Assembly (NCBI GenBank): GCA_030835065.1
Contig: JAUQWR010000505.1
Location: forward strand, 1-7,229
Source: Candidatus Kapaibacterium sp.
GTDB lineage: Bacteria; Bacteroidota; Ignavibacteria; Kapaibacteriales; UBA2268
DNA: 7,229 nt
Reading direction: 5' to 3'
The number at the start of each line of letters is the position of its first letter. Position 1 is the first letter of the stretch. The position numbers were made by a program, and so were the translations under genes. Of the stretch, positions 1-5,982 are shown in pieces. The notes below the pieces were generated by a model. It worked only from the letters and a program-made list of their open reading frames with translations. It was not told the DNA's origin and did not search any database.

Positions 1-575
1 TAATATTCTTTTTCAATTTGTGCAGTTTTATCAGGATAGTATTTCCTATCAAACTGAATATTATTATAAAAAGGATAATTTGAAAAACGAGTAAAATCCT
101 CTAATTCACTATTTAATATGTCGATAAAATTATCAATATTAAACTTCAAAGCAAATGTATCTTTTTCCATCATTTTTTCAAAAGCTTTTGTTGAGTCATA
201 ATCAAATACAGGGCTTCCTAATTGTCCAGTTACTGACAAATAACAAGAATCAGAATAATAAAAATATGCACGAAAATAATCAAATTCTTTAACATACTCA
301 TCAGATTGAGATTTATATGGATTAAATACTTCAATGTTAAATAGTTTGTATTTTTTTTCAATTATTTTGATATATTCACCAATTGTTTTTAGTTCGACAT
401 CTAATCCATGTTTATTTAAATCAAAATAATAATCACTATGATTAATTATATCGCCTACTTTTGATTTATGCATATTTTTAATGATTCGTGTCTTCTTAAT
501 ATCATCATAATTATCTACATATTGTTGTAAACATGTAAGGGACATAACTATTAATATTATACTATATAATTTCAT
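1..575 (-). CDS. Putative lipoprotein of unknown function, 3' end outside window
   Basis: An open frame runs on the minus strand from ATG (575-573) to the left edge without a stop, giving about 191 visible codons; the C-terminus is missing. The protein begins MKLYSIILIVMSLTC. That is a short basic start, a hydrophobic stretch (about residues 4-13) and Cys15, so it resembles a short lipoprotein signal, although SLTC is a poor match to the classical lipobox. The remainder is rich in Tyr, Asp, Lys and Asn, with no membrane segment and no motif I recognise (for example FDYFRAYFYYSDSCYLSV near the middle). A stop lies two codons upstream in frame, so ATG 575 is the only good start. It overlaps the stop of a tiny upstream ORF by ATGA, which suggests translational coupling. 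The likely location is membrane-anchored in the cell envelope. Function unknown. The open frame is solid; the lipoprotein call is inference. Confidence 0.7.
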   Translation of the reverse strand, partial: MKLYSIILIVMSLTCLQQYVDNYDDIKKTRIIKNMHKSKVGDIINHSDYYFDLNKHGLDVELKTIGEYIKIIEKKYKLFNIEVFNPYKSQSDEYVKEFDYFRAYFYYSDSCYLSVTGQLGSPVFDYDSTKAFEKMMEKDTFALKFNIDNFIDILNSELEDFTRFSNYPFYNNIQFDRKYYPDKTAQIEKEY

Positions 576-667
576 AATTTATTATCCATTCCTACAGAAT
601 AGTAATACATACAATTACAGAAAGTTTCCCAATTGGATTCAGGAATATTCTTTTTCACATTTGACAT
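572..667 (-). CDS. Small ORF or 3' remnant of a gene upstream of the putative lipoprotein
   Basis: A 31-codon ORF starts at ATG 667-665 and ends with TGA at 574-572; that stop shares ATGA with the start of the next minus-strand gene. The predicted peptide contains NIPESNWETFCNCMYYY, whose Trp, two Cys and several Tyr look more like real coding sequence than random AT-rich DNA. The same frame stays open upstream to a TGA at 712-710 (14 more codons, reading FWRKIFYLSNEYI before the Met). It may therefore be the tail of a longer gene broken by a frameshift or stop rather than an intact small gene. No function is recognised. The ATGA overlap is the main argument for reality; chance remains possible. 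Confidence 0.35.
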   Translation of the reverse strand: MSNVKKNIPESNWETFCNCMYYYSVGMDNKL

Positions 668-1116
668 TATATATTCATTCGATAAATAGAAAATTTTCCT
701 CCAAAATAATCAGTCCTAATTTATTCCTTTTTCACTTATATTCCAAGCACTTTTATTGATTTACCCAATATTATATTAATACATCATGCCAAATGTTTAT
801 TACAACTCTTTTATATATGGAACATCGTGTATTGAATTATTTTATTCATAATTATCTCTATTCCTTAATCATCAATATTCTTTATAATTCATTGTAATTT
901 TATGATATTTACTAAATGTATTGTAAATTTATTAGTATATATTTAATAGAATGCTATTTCAATAATTTCTTTTTGTTTATTTAGAAACGAAATTATATAT
1001 TAGTATATATAACTTATTCACTAGGTTATAAATACTAGTGAATTAATAAATTTTCAAATGTATTTTTAGGACATAAATTTAAACTATGCACCTTATCTAA
1101 TTAGTTTCGAAAATGA
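668..1116. other. AT-rich stretch without a convincing gene
   Basis: This ~450-bp stretch is very AT-rich and broken by stops in all frames that I followed. The only structured element I can support is the perfect inverted repeat at 1016-1043, listed separately. A 12-bp direct repeat (ATTAGTATATAT at 931-942 and 999-1010) is present but low in complexity. I see no tRNA-like cloverleaf and no exact TAnnTTTG promoter pointing at a neighbouring gene. The stretch is probably decayed sequence, given the pseudogene relic just to its right. Confidence 0.5.
1016..1043. repeat. Perfect 9-bp inverted repeat (stem-loop or operator)
   Basis: ATTCACTAG (1016-1024) and CTAGTGAAT (1035-1043) are exact reverse complements around a 10-base loop, GTTATAAATA. 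An AT-rich run follows on the plus strand, but there is no clean T-tract. It could be a weak terminator, a dyad operator or the end of a decayed element. No gene ends or starts next to it, so the role is open. Confidence 0.5.
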
Positions 1117-1317
1117 AACAAATCAGAGCAAAAAACAAGGATAATATTAAGTAGTATCGAAAATAATACCGGATAAGTAATTATCTATGATATCCTTGGT
1201 AATGAAGTACTTCGCTCCGAAGGTTCAAGGATCGATGTCAGGGGCTTAAGTAGTGGGGTGTATAGAGTGAATAGGAAAATTTCATATAATTTTTTAAATA
1301 TTAAGGTGCAAATATGA
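1117..1317 (+). pseudogene. Relic of a type IX secretion C-terminal sorting domain
   Basis: In one plus frame, the segment after an in-frame TAA (1174-1176) reads VIIYDILGNEVLRSEGSR, then IDVRGLSSGVYRV, and ends at TGA 1315-1317. This follows the known pattern of the T9SS type A sorting domain (IYDilGnevl...idvs.L.sGvYfv), which lies at the very C-terminus of secreted proteins in Bacteroidota and relatives. Upstream of the TAA the same frame continues with SSIENNTG, which would join the domain naturally, so the stop looks like a point mutation. A further in-frame TGA (1114-1116) cuts it off, and no start or passenger domain is recognisable to the left. The end after GVYRV is also unlike a typical terminus. 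I read it as the last remains of a secreted-protein gene, not a functional ORF. Its terminal TGA overlaps the ATG of the next gene, probably by chance. Confidence 0.75.
1303..1308 (+). promoter_or_regulatory. Shine-Dalgarno-like site for the 295-residue protein
   Basis: AAGGTG lies five bases before the ATG at 1314. Clear Shine-Dalgarno sites are otherwise scarce in this window, so this one supports the chosen start. It lies inside the reading frame of the T9SS relic. Confidence 0.45.
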
Positions 1318-2201
1318 CTTTTTCGGGATATGACATATCAATCATCAAAGATATCAGGGATTATATAAAAGAAGATAATATATTATGGTTTAAATTATTG
1401 TTAGAAAAATATTTAAATCTTATAAATAAAGATATAGTTATAAAAATTATCACACCTATTAATGATGAAGAACTTAGTTCTGAATCAAACAAAGTTTATT
1501 TTTACTTTCCAATTGATTATTGTGAAGAGGAAAAAAGAGTAGAATTAGATAGATTATTAGATAAAATCTATAATATTATTATATATTTAGAGCAATTGAA
1601 TTCATTAAATTATATTAAATTTAGAGAAAAAAGTAATGATAAAAAAACTATTAATGTATTTGGTAAAAAAGTAATTTCAGCAACGACCTCTAATAATATT
1701 GAATTCATAGATCATTCCAAAATAATAAATGAACTATATATTTATGATGATAATCTTAATGCCACTCATACAAATATTAATATTCGACCAAGCATAGCTT
1801 TAGACATAGTTATATGGTGCAATAGAATATTATATATAAAACCAGAGTTAAATATTCTAATTGATAATAATTTAAAAACTGAAGAAGAAATAATATTTGA
1901 AAGGGAGTTAGAGCAAAGAGAATCACAACATAAATCAACCATAGAAAAGATGAATGATGATATAAAAGTAAGAGAAAAGTTACATAATGAAAAACTCGAT
2001 ATGATGGAAAAAGATTCTAAGGATAGGGATAAACAATTTAAAACCCAAAAACGATTAACATGGGCTGCCATAATTGCTTCAATACTAACTTCAATTATTA
2101 CTACCGGTTTGTCAATATATTTTGAATATTTTAAATCCGATCCAACTAAACTTGACAAAGACCAATTTCAAAGGATTGAGAAGATTCTTGAAAAGAAATA
2201 A
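1314..2201 (+). CDS. Unknown coiled-coil protein with a C-terminal membrane segment
   Basis: This 295-residue protein has no signal peptide. Residues 1-185 are a mixed, probably globular region rich in Ile, Asn, Asp and Lys; a helix-like acidic/basic stretch with YFPIDYCEEEKRVELDRLL lies at about 64-82. Residues about 188-246 are highly charged with heptad-like spacing (many E, K, R, few prolines), so a coiled coil is likely. Residues about 249-270 (starting TWAAIIASILTSIITT) form a single hydrophobic transmembrane helix, followed by a 25-residue charged tail. The architecture suggests a soluble N-terminal domain held at the inner membrane by a coiled-coil stalk. I do not recognise the family. 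It is alone on its strand, preceded by a decayed T9SS gene and followed by a structured non-coding segment; its AT-rich codon use (ATA, AAT, TTA, AAA) differs from dxs, consistent with accessory DNA. A role in defence or phage biology is possible from context only and is not shown. Confidence 0.8.
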   Translation: MTFSGYDISIIKDIRDYIKEDNILWFKLLLEKYLNLINKDIVIKIITPINDEELSSESNKVYFYFPIDYCEEEKRVELDRLLDKIYNIIIYLEQLNSLNYIKFREKSNDKKTINVFGKKVISATTSNNIEFIDHSKIINELYIYDDNLNATHTNINIRPSIALDIVIWCNRILYIKPELNILIDNNLKTEEEIIFERELEQRESQHKSTIEKMNDDIKVREKLHNEKLDMMEKDSKDRDKQFKTQKRLTWAAIIASILTSIITTGLSIYFEYFKSDPTKLDKDQFQRIEKILEKK

Positions 2202-2209
2202 ATAAAAAT

Positions 2210-2304
2210 GCATTTGAAGGTGTCCTTCCCCGAGATGTATGGCTTTAAGGGACAGCTTCCTCCGACATACACCCCATACAATTGCCGGATTCTCGTTCAA
2301 ATGC
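2210..2304 (+). repeat. Nested inverted-repeat element, possible structured RNA
   Basis: Eight bases after the stop of the 295-residue gene, three complementary pairs nest in order: GCATTTGAA (2210-2218) with TTCAAATGC (2296-2304); CGAGA (2231-2235) with TCTCG (2291-2295); TGTATGG (2236-2242) with CCATACA (2274-2280). Unpaired bulges of about 10-12 bases separate them. CATACA also occurs at 2266-2271, so the TGTATG strand has two possible partners. The element is visibly less AT-rich than its surroundings. It could be an RNA fold at the end of the upstream transcript, a REP-like repeat unit or an end of a mobile element. No T-tract follows, so a standard intrinsic terminator is unlikely. The fold is drawn by eye. 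Confidence 0.45.
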
Positions 2305-2322
2305 CAATAATATTTATATGTA

Positions 2323-2353
2323 TTTGGGATATTATATTATTTTTACTCCCAAA
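2323..2353. repeat. 7-bp inverted repeat with AT-rich loop
   Basis: TTTGGGA (2323-2329) and TCCCAAA (2347-2353) are perfect reverse complements around a 17-base AT-rich loop. The right arm overlaps the last codons of the short minus-strand ORF at 2343-2408. No T-tract follows directly on either strand. Role unknown. Confidence 0.35.
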
Positions 2354-2408
2354 CCCTCATAACCTCTTCGATAGCATCGTTCCAAACGATTTTGGCGTCA
2401 GTAACCAT
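2343..2408 (-). pseudogene. Short ORF, possible 3' remnant of a lost gene
   Basis: A 21-codon minus-strand ORF runs from ATG 2408-2406 to TAA 2345-2343. The peptide starts MVTDAKIVWNDAIEE and ends VMRVWE. It has two Trp, an amphipathic look and balanced codons (GAC, GCC, ATC, GAG), unlike the AT-rich surroundings. The frame stays open upstream through the terminator hairpin (RFFRYM before the Met), so the ATG may be internal. It lies just beyond the tRNA-Lys terminator, where the broken end of an integrated or lost gene would be found. I do not recognise it, and chance is possible at this length. Confidence 0.25.
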
Positions 2409-2415
2409 ATAACGA

Positions 2416-2457
2416 AAAAAGCGCAAGTGCTTTTTATTTTGGCGACTTACGCTTTTT
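2416..2457 (-). terminator. Intrinsic terminator of tRNA-Lys
   Basis: AAAAAGCGCAAGT (2416-2428) pairs with ACTTACGCTTTTT (2445-2457), with a single C/A mismatch, giving a stem of about 13 positions and a 16-base loop. Read on the minus strand the stem ends in a run of T, as expected for a Rho-independent terminator, and it begins 7 bases past the tRNA 3' end. The opposite strand also ends in T, so it may work in both directions and separate the minus-strand housekeeping genes from the plus-strand accessory gene. Confidence 0.75.
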
Positions 2458-2463
2458 CTTTTG

Positions 2464-2536
2464 TGATCCCGACAGGATTCGAACCTGTGACCCTTTGATT
2501 AAAAGTCAAATGCTCTACCGGCTGAGCTACGGGATC
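2464..2536 (-). tRNA. tRNA-Lys (anticodon UUU)
   Basis: The 73-base minus-strand sequence folds into a full cloverleaf. It has a 7-bp acceptor stem GATCCCG/CGGGATC, a 4-bp D stem GCTC/GAGC, a 5-bp anticodon stem TTTGA/TCAAA with loop CTTTTAA (anticodon TTT), a 5-bp variable loop, a 5-bp T stem ACAGG/CCTGT with loop TTCGAAT, and discriminator A. UUU reads AAA/AAG lysine codons, which are abundant in these AT-rich genes. The 3' CCA is not encoded. It is transcribed in the same direction as dxs, with its own promoter and terminator. Its 3' side borders the accessory-looking part of the window. Confidence 0.97.
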
Positions 2537-2602
2537 ATCATCTTCTTCTTTTTTTTCTTTCTATTAACTTCGCTTTCATTTCGTTGCGTCATTAATAGAA
2601 TA

Positions 2603-2633
2603 CAAATTTACGGACTTTTCGGATACTACGCAA
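2603..2633 (-). promoter_or_regulatory. Bacteroidota-type promoter for tRNA-Lys
   Basis: On the minus strand TTG (2633-2631) is followed after 20 bases by TAAATTTG (2610-2603). This is an exact match to the TAnnTTTG -7 element and close to the TTTG-N19-TAnnTTTG layout known for the Bacteroidota housekeeping sigma factor. The predicted transcript start is near 2597, giving a ~60-base 5' leader before the mature tRNA that ends in a purine-rich run (about 2540-2560). The promoter lies between the dxs stop (2651) and the tRNA. Confidence 0.65.
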
Positions 2634-2650
2634 GAACTTTTTTTATTTTT

Positions 2651-4588
2651 TTAAAATTTTTTCAATTTTTTTTCTTCCAATACTGGCTCTCTGTCTAATA
2701 AGTTCTTTATTTTATTGACAATTCCTTCAGTATCCAATCCTAAAATTTTATATAGTTCTTCTTGAGTTCCATGCTCTACAAATTTGTCTGGTATGCCAAG
2801 TATCTCAACTTTGCACTGATATTCGCTTGTATTTATATATTCCAACACTGCTGTGCCAAATCCACCCATGGCTTGCCCATCTTCGATTGTAACTATAAGA
2901 TCGAATCTGGATGCCAAATCATCCAACATTTCGCTGTCTAATGGTTTTATAAATCTTCCATTGACCAGTTCTACAGAAATACCCTCGTTTTGAAGTTGTT
3001 CTTTTGCTCTTACCGCTTCTACAACAGTTTTGCCGATTGCAATCACAGCTATATCTGTACCTTTGCTTATAGTCTCAGATTTGCCTAATTCCATTGGTCT
3101 GGCTTCTCTAAGTTCTACACCTAAACCTTTTCCTCTAGGATATCTGATTGCCGAACATGAATTAGTATATACATACAATGCAGAATATAACATATCCTTC
3201 AATTCTTGTTCATTTTTTGGTGCCATCACTATCATATTTGGTATCGATCTCAAATAAACCAAATCAAAAACACCGTGATGTGTAGGTCCGTCTGCACCAA
3301 CAACTCCTGCTCTATCTATAGCAAATACAACATGCAATTTTTGAAGAGCACAGTCATGAATAATATGATCATAAGCTCTTTGGAGAAAAGTCGAATATAT
3401 CGCTACTACCGGCTTTACTCCTTGCGAAGCAAGACCAGCAGAAAAAGTAACAGCATGACCTTCTGCAATGCCTACGTCGAATAATCTTTCTGGCATTTCT
3501 TTTTGAAGCACATCCAGCCCGGTTCCTTCGCACATAGCAGCAGTAACAGCTACCAATTTTTCGTCTTTTTTGCAAAATTCCAGCATCGACTCGCCAAATA
3601 CTGTCTGATATAATGGAATTTTATCTTTGAGTAATTGAAGAGGATTACCTGTATTTTTATCAATTTTTCCAATGGCATGCAAATAATGAGAATCTCTCTC
3701 GGCAGGTGCATAGCCTTTGCCTTTTTGAGTCATTACATGCAAAAATACCGGTCCTTTTATATCTTTAATTAGTTTAAGCATTTTAACTAATTTATTAATA
3801 TTATTTCCATTTATAGGACCAAAATATTTAAATCCTAAAGCTTCGAATAATACACCAGGAGTAACAATTGCTTTCACGCCATCTTCGATTTTTGCAGCAA
3901 TTTTTCTAAGCCTATCTCCCAATTCGCCATGCTTACCGGTCATCTCCCACACATTATCTCTGAAGGAATTGACCAAAGACGAAGCAAACAATTCATTGAA
4001 ATAATTAGAAAAAGCAGATACATTAGGATCTATCGAAACATTATTATCATTGAGTATAACAATTAAATCGCGCTTTTGCACTCCGGCATTATTCATAGCT
4101 TCAAAAGCCAAACCGCCAGTCATTGCACCATCGCCAATAATAGCAACAACCTTATAGTCTTTTTTCGACAAATCACGAGCTGTAGCCATTCCTAATGCAG
4201 CAGATATACTAGTGCTGGCATGACCGGCTCCAAAAGCATCATATTCGCTTTCGCTAGGCTTCAAAAAACCACTAAGACCATCTTTTTGGCGGATAGTTTG
4301 AAGTTTGTCTCGGCGTCCGGTTATTATTTTATGAGGATATCCTTGATGTCCAACATCAAAAATAAGTTTATCATCTGGAGTATTAAAAACGTAGTGCATT
4401 GCAACTGTTAATTCAACTATTCCGAGTCCTGCACCAAAATGACCGCCTGTTCGCGTAATTGTATCAATCATAAATTCTCTCACTTCATTGCAAACTGTCG
4501 GAAGCTCATTTTGGCTTATCTTCCTCAAATCTGTTGGAGAATCTATGTTTTGCAAAAATTTATATTTATTCAATTCCACTTCGCCCAT
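2651..4588 (-). CDS. dxs: 1-deoxy-D-xylulose-5-phosphate synthase
   Basis: DXS joins pyruvate and glyceraldehyde 3-phosphate, with loss of CO2, to form 1-deoxy-D-xylulose 5-phosphate. This is the first step of the MEP isoprenoid pathway and also feeds thiamine and pyridoxal synthesis; the enzyme is a cytosolic ThDP-dependent dimer. Numbering from ATG 4588 (645 residues): GGHFGAGLG with H50, DVGHQGYPHKIITGRRDKL from 78 with H81, the ThDP/Mg motif GDGAMTGG from 152 with NN at 166-167, and NDNNVSIDPNVSAFS from 180. The catalytic Glu is E376 in FDVGIAEGHAVTF. Substrate-binding residues lie in IYSTFLQRAYD (Y398, R404) and ADGPTHHG (D433, H437), then RYPRG from 482. Length and domain order (ThDP, pyrimidine-binding, transketolase C-terminal) are normal for the family and nothing is truncated. 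An in-frame TTG at 4600 would add four residues; ATG 4588 is preferred. No clear Shine-Dalgarno site is seen. The tail is lysine-rich (KKLKKF). Confidence 0.96.
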   Translation of the reverse strand: MGEVELNKYKFLQNIDSPTDLRKISQNELPTVCNEVREFMIDTITRTGGHFGAGLGIVELTVAMHYVFNTPDDKLIFDVGHQGYPHKIITGRRDKLQTIRQKDGLSGFLKPSESEYDAFGAGHASTSISAALGMATARDLSKKDYKVVAIIGDGAMTGGLAFEAMNNAGVQKRDLIVILNDNNVSIDPNVSAFSNYFNELFASSLVNSFRDNVWEMTGKHGELGDRLRKIAAKIEDGVKAIVTPGVLFEALGFKYFGPINGNNINKLVKMLKLIKDIKGPVFLHVMTQKGKGYAPAERDSHYLHAIGKIDKNTGNPLQLLKDKIPLYQTVFGESMLEFCKKDEKLVAVTAAMCEGTGLDVLQKEMPERLFDVGIAEGHAVTFSAGLASQGVKPVVAIYSTFLQRAYDHIIHDCALQKLHVVFAIDRAGVVGADGPTHHGVFDLVYLRSIPNMIVMAPKNEQELKDMLYSALYVYTNSCSAIRYPRGKGLGVELREARPMELGKSETISKGTDIAVIAIGKTVVEAVRAKEQLQNEGISVELVNGRFIKPLDSEMLDDLASRFDLIVTIEDGQAMGGFGTAVLEYINTSEYQCKVEILGIPDKFVEHGTQEELYKILGLDTEGIVNKIKNLLDREPVLEEKKLKKF

Positions 4589-4761
4589 TTCATTTTTCAA
4601 AGTTAAGACGTTTCATTTATATTTTAGTATTAATTCCTCATAAGTCCGAATTGTAAAATTAAATCTTTTTTAAGAAAGTAAAAAAATATTTAGTAAAATT
4701 CCTTATATTATTTATTGATTTCGCTCGTAATAGTAAAAAAGTATTATTTTTTAAAAGTATT

Positions 4762-5982
4762 ATGAAAAAATTTCTTGTTTTTATAATTTTTCTTTTTTCT
4801 TACTCTGCTAATGCAGAGCTTTGTCAGGATTTCCAACTATTAGACGGCAGCGAACCAATTGTTGAATTTGGAATGGATACTACTCAGCATTGGTGGGCTA
4901 TCACTAGCCCTTTTGCCAATACTTACAGATTAGTTTTAGACGACGAACAGACAGACGTCTATCAAGATATTACCAAACCGATTTTTGCTCCTGATGGACT
5001 TAAATGGGCTTGCTTTGGGCTTACTCAAACTGGTTGGGAATTGATTACTAATGATACAATTATTGAGCTTAACGCTAGTTCTCCAGGCGAAATTGCATAT
5101 TCTCCTCAAAATTGCATTTTAGTTTACTCCTATTTTGTATCTTCTCTCGAATACATTGTTATAGGCAATAAGAAAATCGAAGCAATGCATCGAAATCCCG
5201 GTATTATTGTTTCTGATAATGGCAAATTTGTAATTACAGGTAGTCGCGGTACAAGAAAAACTCTTTTACTCAACGGAAATGAAACTACTACTTTCGATAA
5301 TATACTTTATATTGGCTTTATGCACGATGGTAGCTTTATGTATGCTGCTCAAGTAGGTACAAATTGGGGCATCTATCGGGATAATAGATTGATTATGGAT
5401 AATTTTCTTAATGTAAGCAATCCTTGCATTAATAAAGCCGGAACTATCGCAGCAGTTATCGTTCAATTTGCTACCGGATATGCTGCAATCACTTTTAATG
5501 ATGAATATACTGAGCCACAAATTGGTAAGATATATGATCAGGCTGGATTTCTCAAACTGCATCCGACAGAAGCTCTAATTGCTTATAGAGCTGTATCTGG
5601 AATTACCAATTATATAGTATTCAATTCTGCAGAGTATATTGGAGGCAAAGAATGTGGAGAGCCCTTTTTCACATTTGATGGCGAAGAAATGTATTTTATT
5701 GGCAAAGAATTCGACTCATTTGTCAGCATAAATGGTCTGAGATACGAACTATTGATGGATATGCACGTAGCAACTCCTATAGCTGTCAAACCCAGAAGCA
5801 ATACAATTGCCTACACTAGTTCATCTTCTTTAATGTTGAAATATTTGGGCGAAAAAAGAATACATTCAGGAATGATGACCGATAAGACATCAAACCCTCG
5901 TTTCAATAGATTTAAAAATAGATATGAAGCATTAGGATTTATAAATAATCGACTTTATTTGCTTACTTGCTCGCCAGATTAG
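4762..5982 (+). CDS. Exported repeat protein, probable beta-propeller
   Basis: This 406-residue protein has a clear signal peptide (MKKFLVFIIFLFSYSANA, probable cleavage before ELCQ), so it is exported. The mature part is built of repeats spaced about 35-42 residues apart, each centred on a strand-turn-strand unit of the form PxFxxDGxxxAY. Examples are PIFAPDGLKWACFG (73), GEIAYSPQNCILVYSY (109), GIIVSDNGKFVITG (147), GFMHDGSFMYAA (185), NPCINKAGTIAAVIV (220), GFLKLHPTEALIAYRA (262), EPFFTFDGEEMYFIG (300) and TPIAVKPRSNTIAYTS (338), with weaker copies near 31 and 378. The pattern fits TolB/PD40-like or WD40-like propeller blades. No catalytic motif and no sorting domain at the C-terminus are visible, so a binding or scaffold role in the periplasm or at the surface is likelier; the partner is unknown. 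It is divergent from dxs (173-bp gap) and its stop overlaps that of the convergent gene. Confidence 0.85.
   Translation: MKKFLVFIIFLFSYSANAELCQDFQLLDGSEPIVEFGMDTTQHWWAITSPFANTYRLVLDDEQTDVYQDITKPIFAPDGLKWACFGLTQTGWELITNDTIIELNASSPGEIAYSPQNCILVYSYFVSSLEYIVIGNKKIEAMHRNPGIIVSDNGKFVITGSRGTRKTLLLNGNETTTFDNILYIGFMHDGSFMYAAQVGTNWGIYRDNRLIMDNFLNVSNPCINKAGTIAAVIVQFATGYAAITFNDEYTEPQIGKIYDQAGFLKLHPTEALIAYRAVSGITNYIVFNSAEYIGGKECGEPFFTFDGEEMYFIGKEFDSFVSINGLRYELLMDMHVATPIAVKPRSNTIAYTSSSSLMLKYLGEKRIHSGMMTDKTSNPRFNRFKNRYEALGFINNRLYLLTCSPD

Noticed and set aside
931..1010. 12-bp direct repeat ATTAGTATATAT (931-942 and 999-1010)
   Set aside because: It is low in complexity within very AT-rich DNA, with no further copies forming an array.
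1209..1221. CTTCG-CTC-CGAAG mini-hairpin
   Set aside because: The 5-bp stem with a three-base loop lies inside the T9SS relic and is explained by its former coding sequence.
576..1313. Possible CRISPR array or tandem repeat in the gene-poor stretch
   Set aside because: No regularly spaced repeat of 20 bases or more is present.
1766..2158. 130-codon minus-strand open frame
   Set aside because: It is a shadow of the 295-residue gene; its Ser/Leu-rich peptide mirrors the charged coiled coil on the other strand.
2208..2498. 96-codon plus-strand open frame ending in PTGFEPVTL
   Set aside because: This peptide end is the classic false translation of the antisense of a tRNA T-arm. The frame covers the tRNA-Lys 3' half, its terminator and the inverted-repeat element.
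2537..2561. Purine-rich run (minus strand) before tRNA-Lys, possibly a triplex or regulatory tract
   Set aside because: It is short and interrupted; similar A/G-rich runs are expected in this AT-rich DNA and it is explained as part of the tRNA leader.
2495..2698. 67-codon plus-strand open frame
   Set aside because: It lies antisense to the tRNA 5' half, its promoter and the 3' end of dxs; the poly-Phe peptide comes from the A-rich opposite strand.
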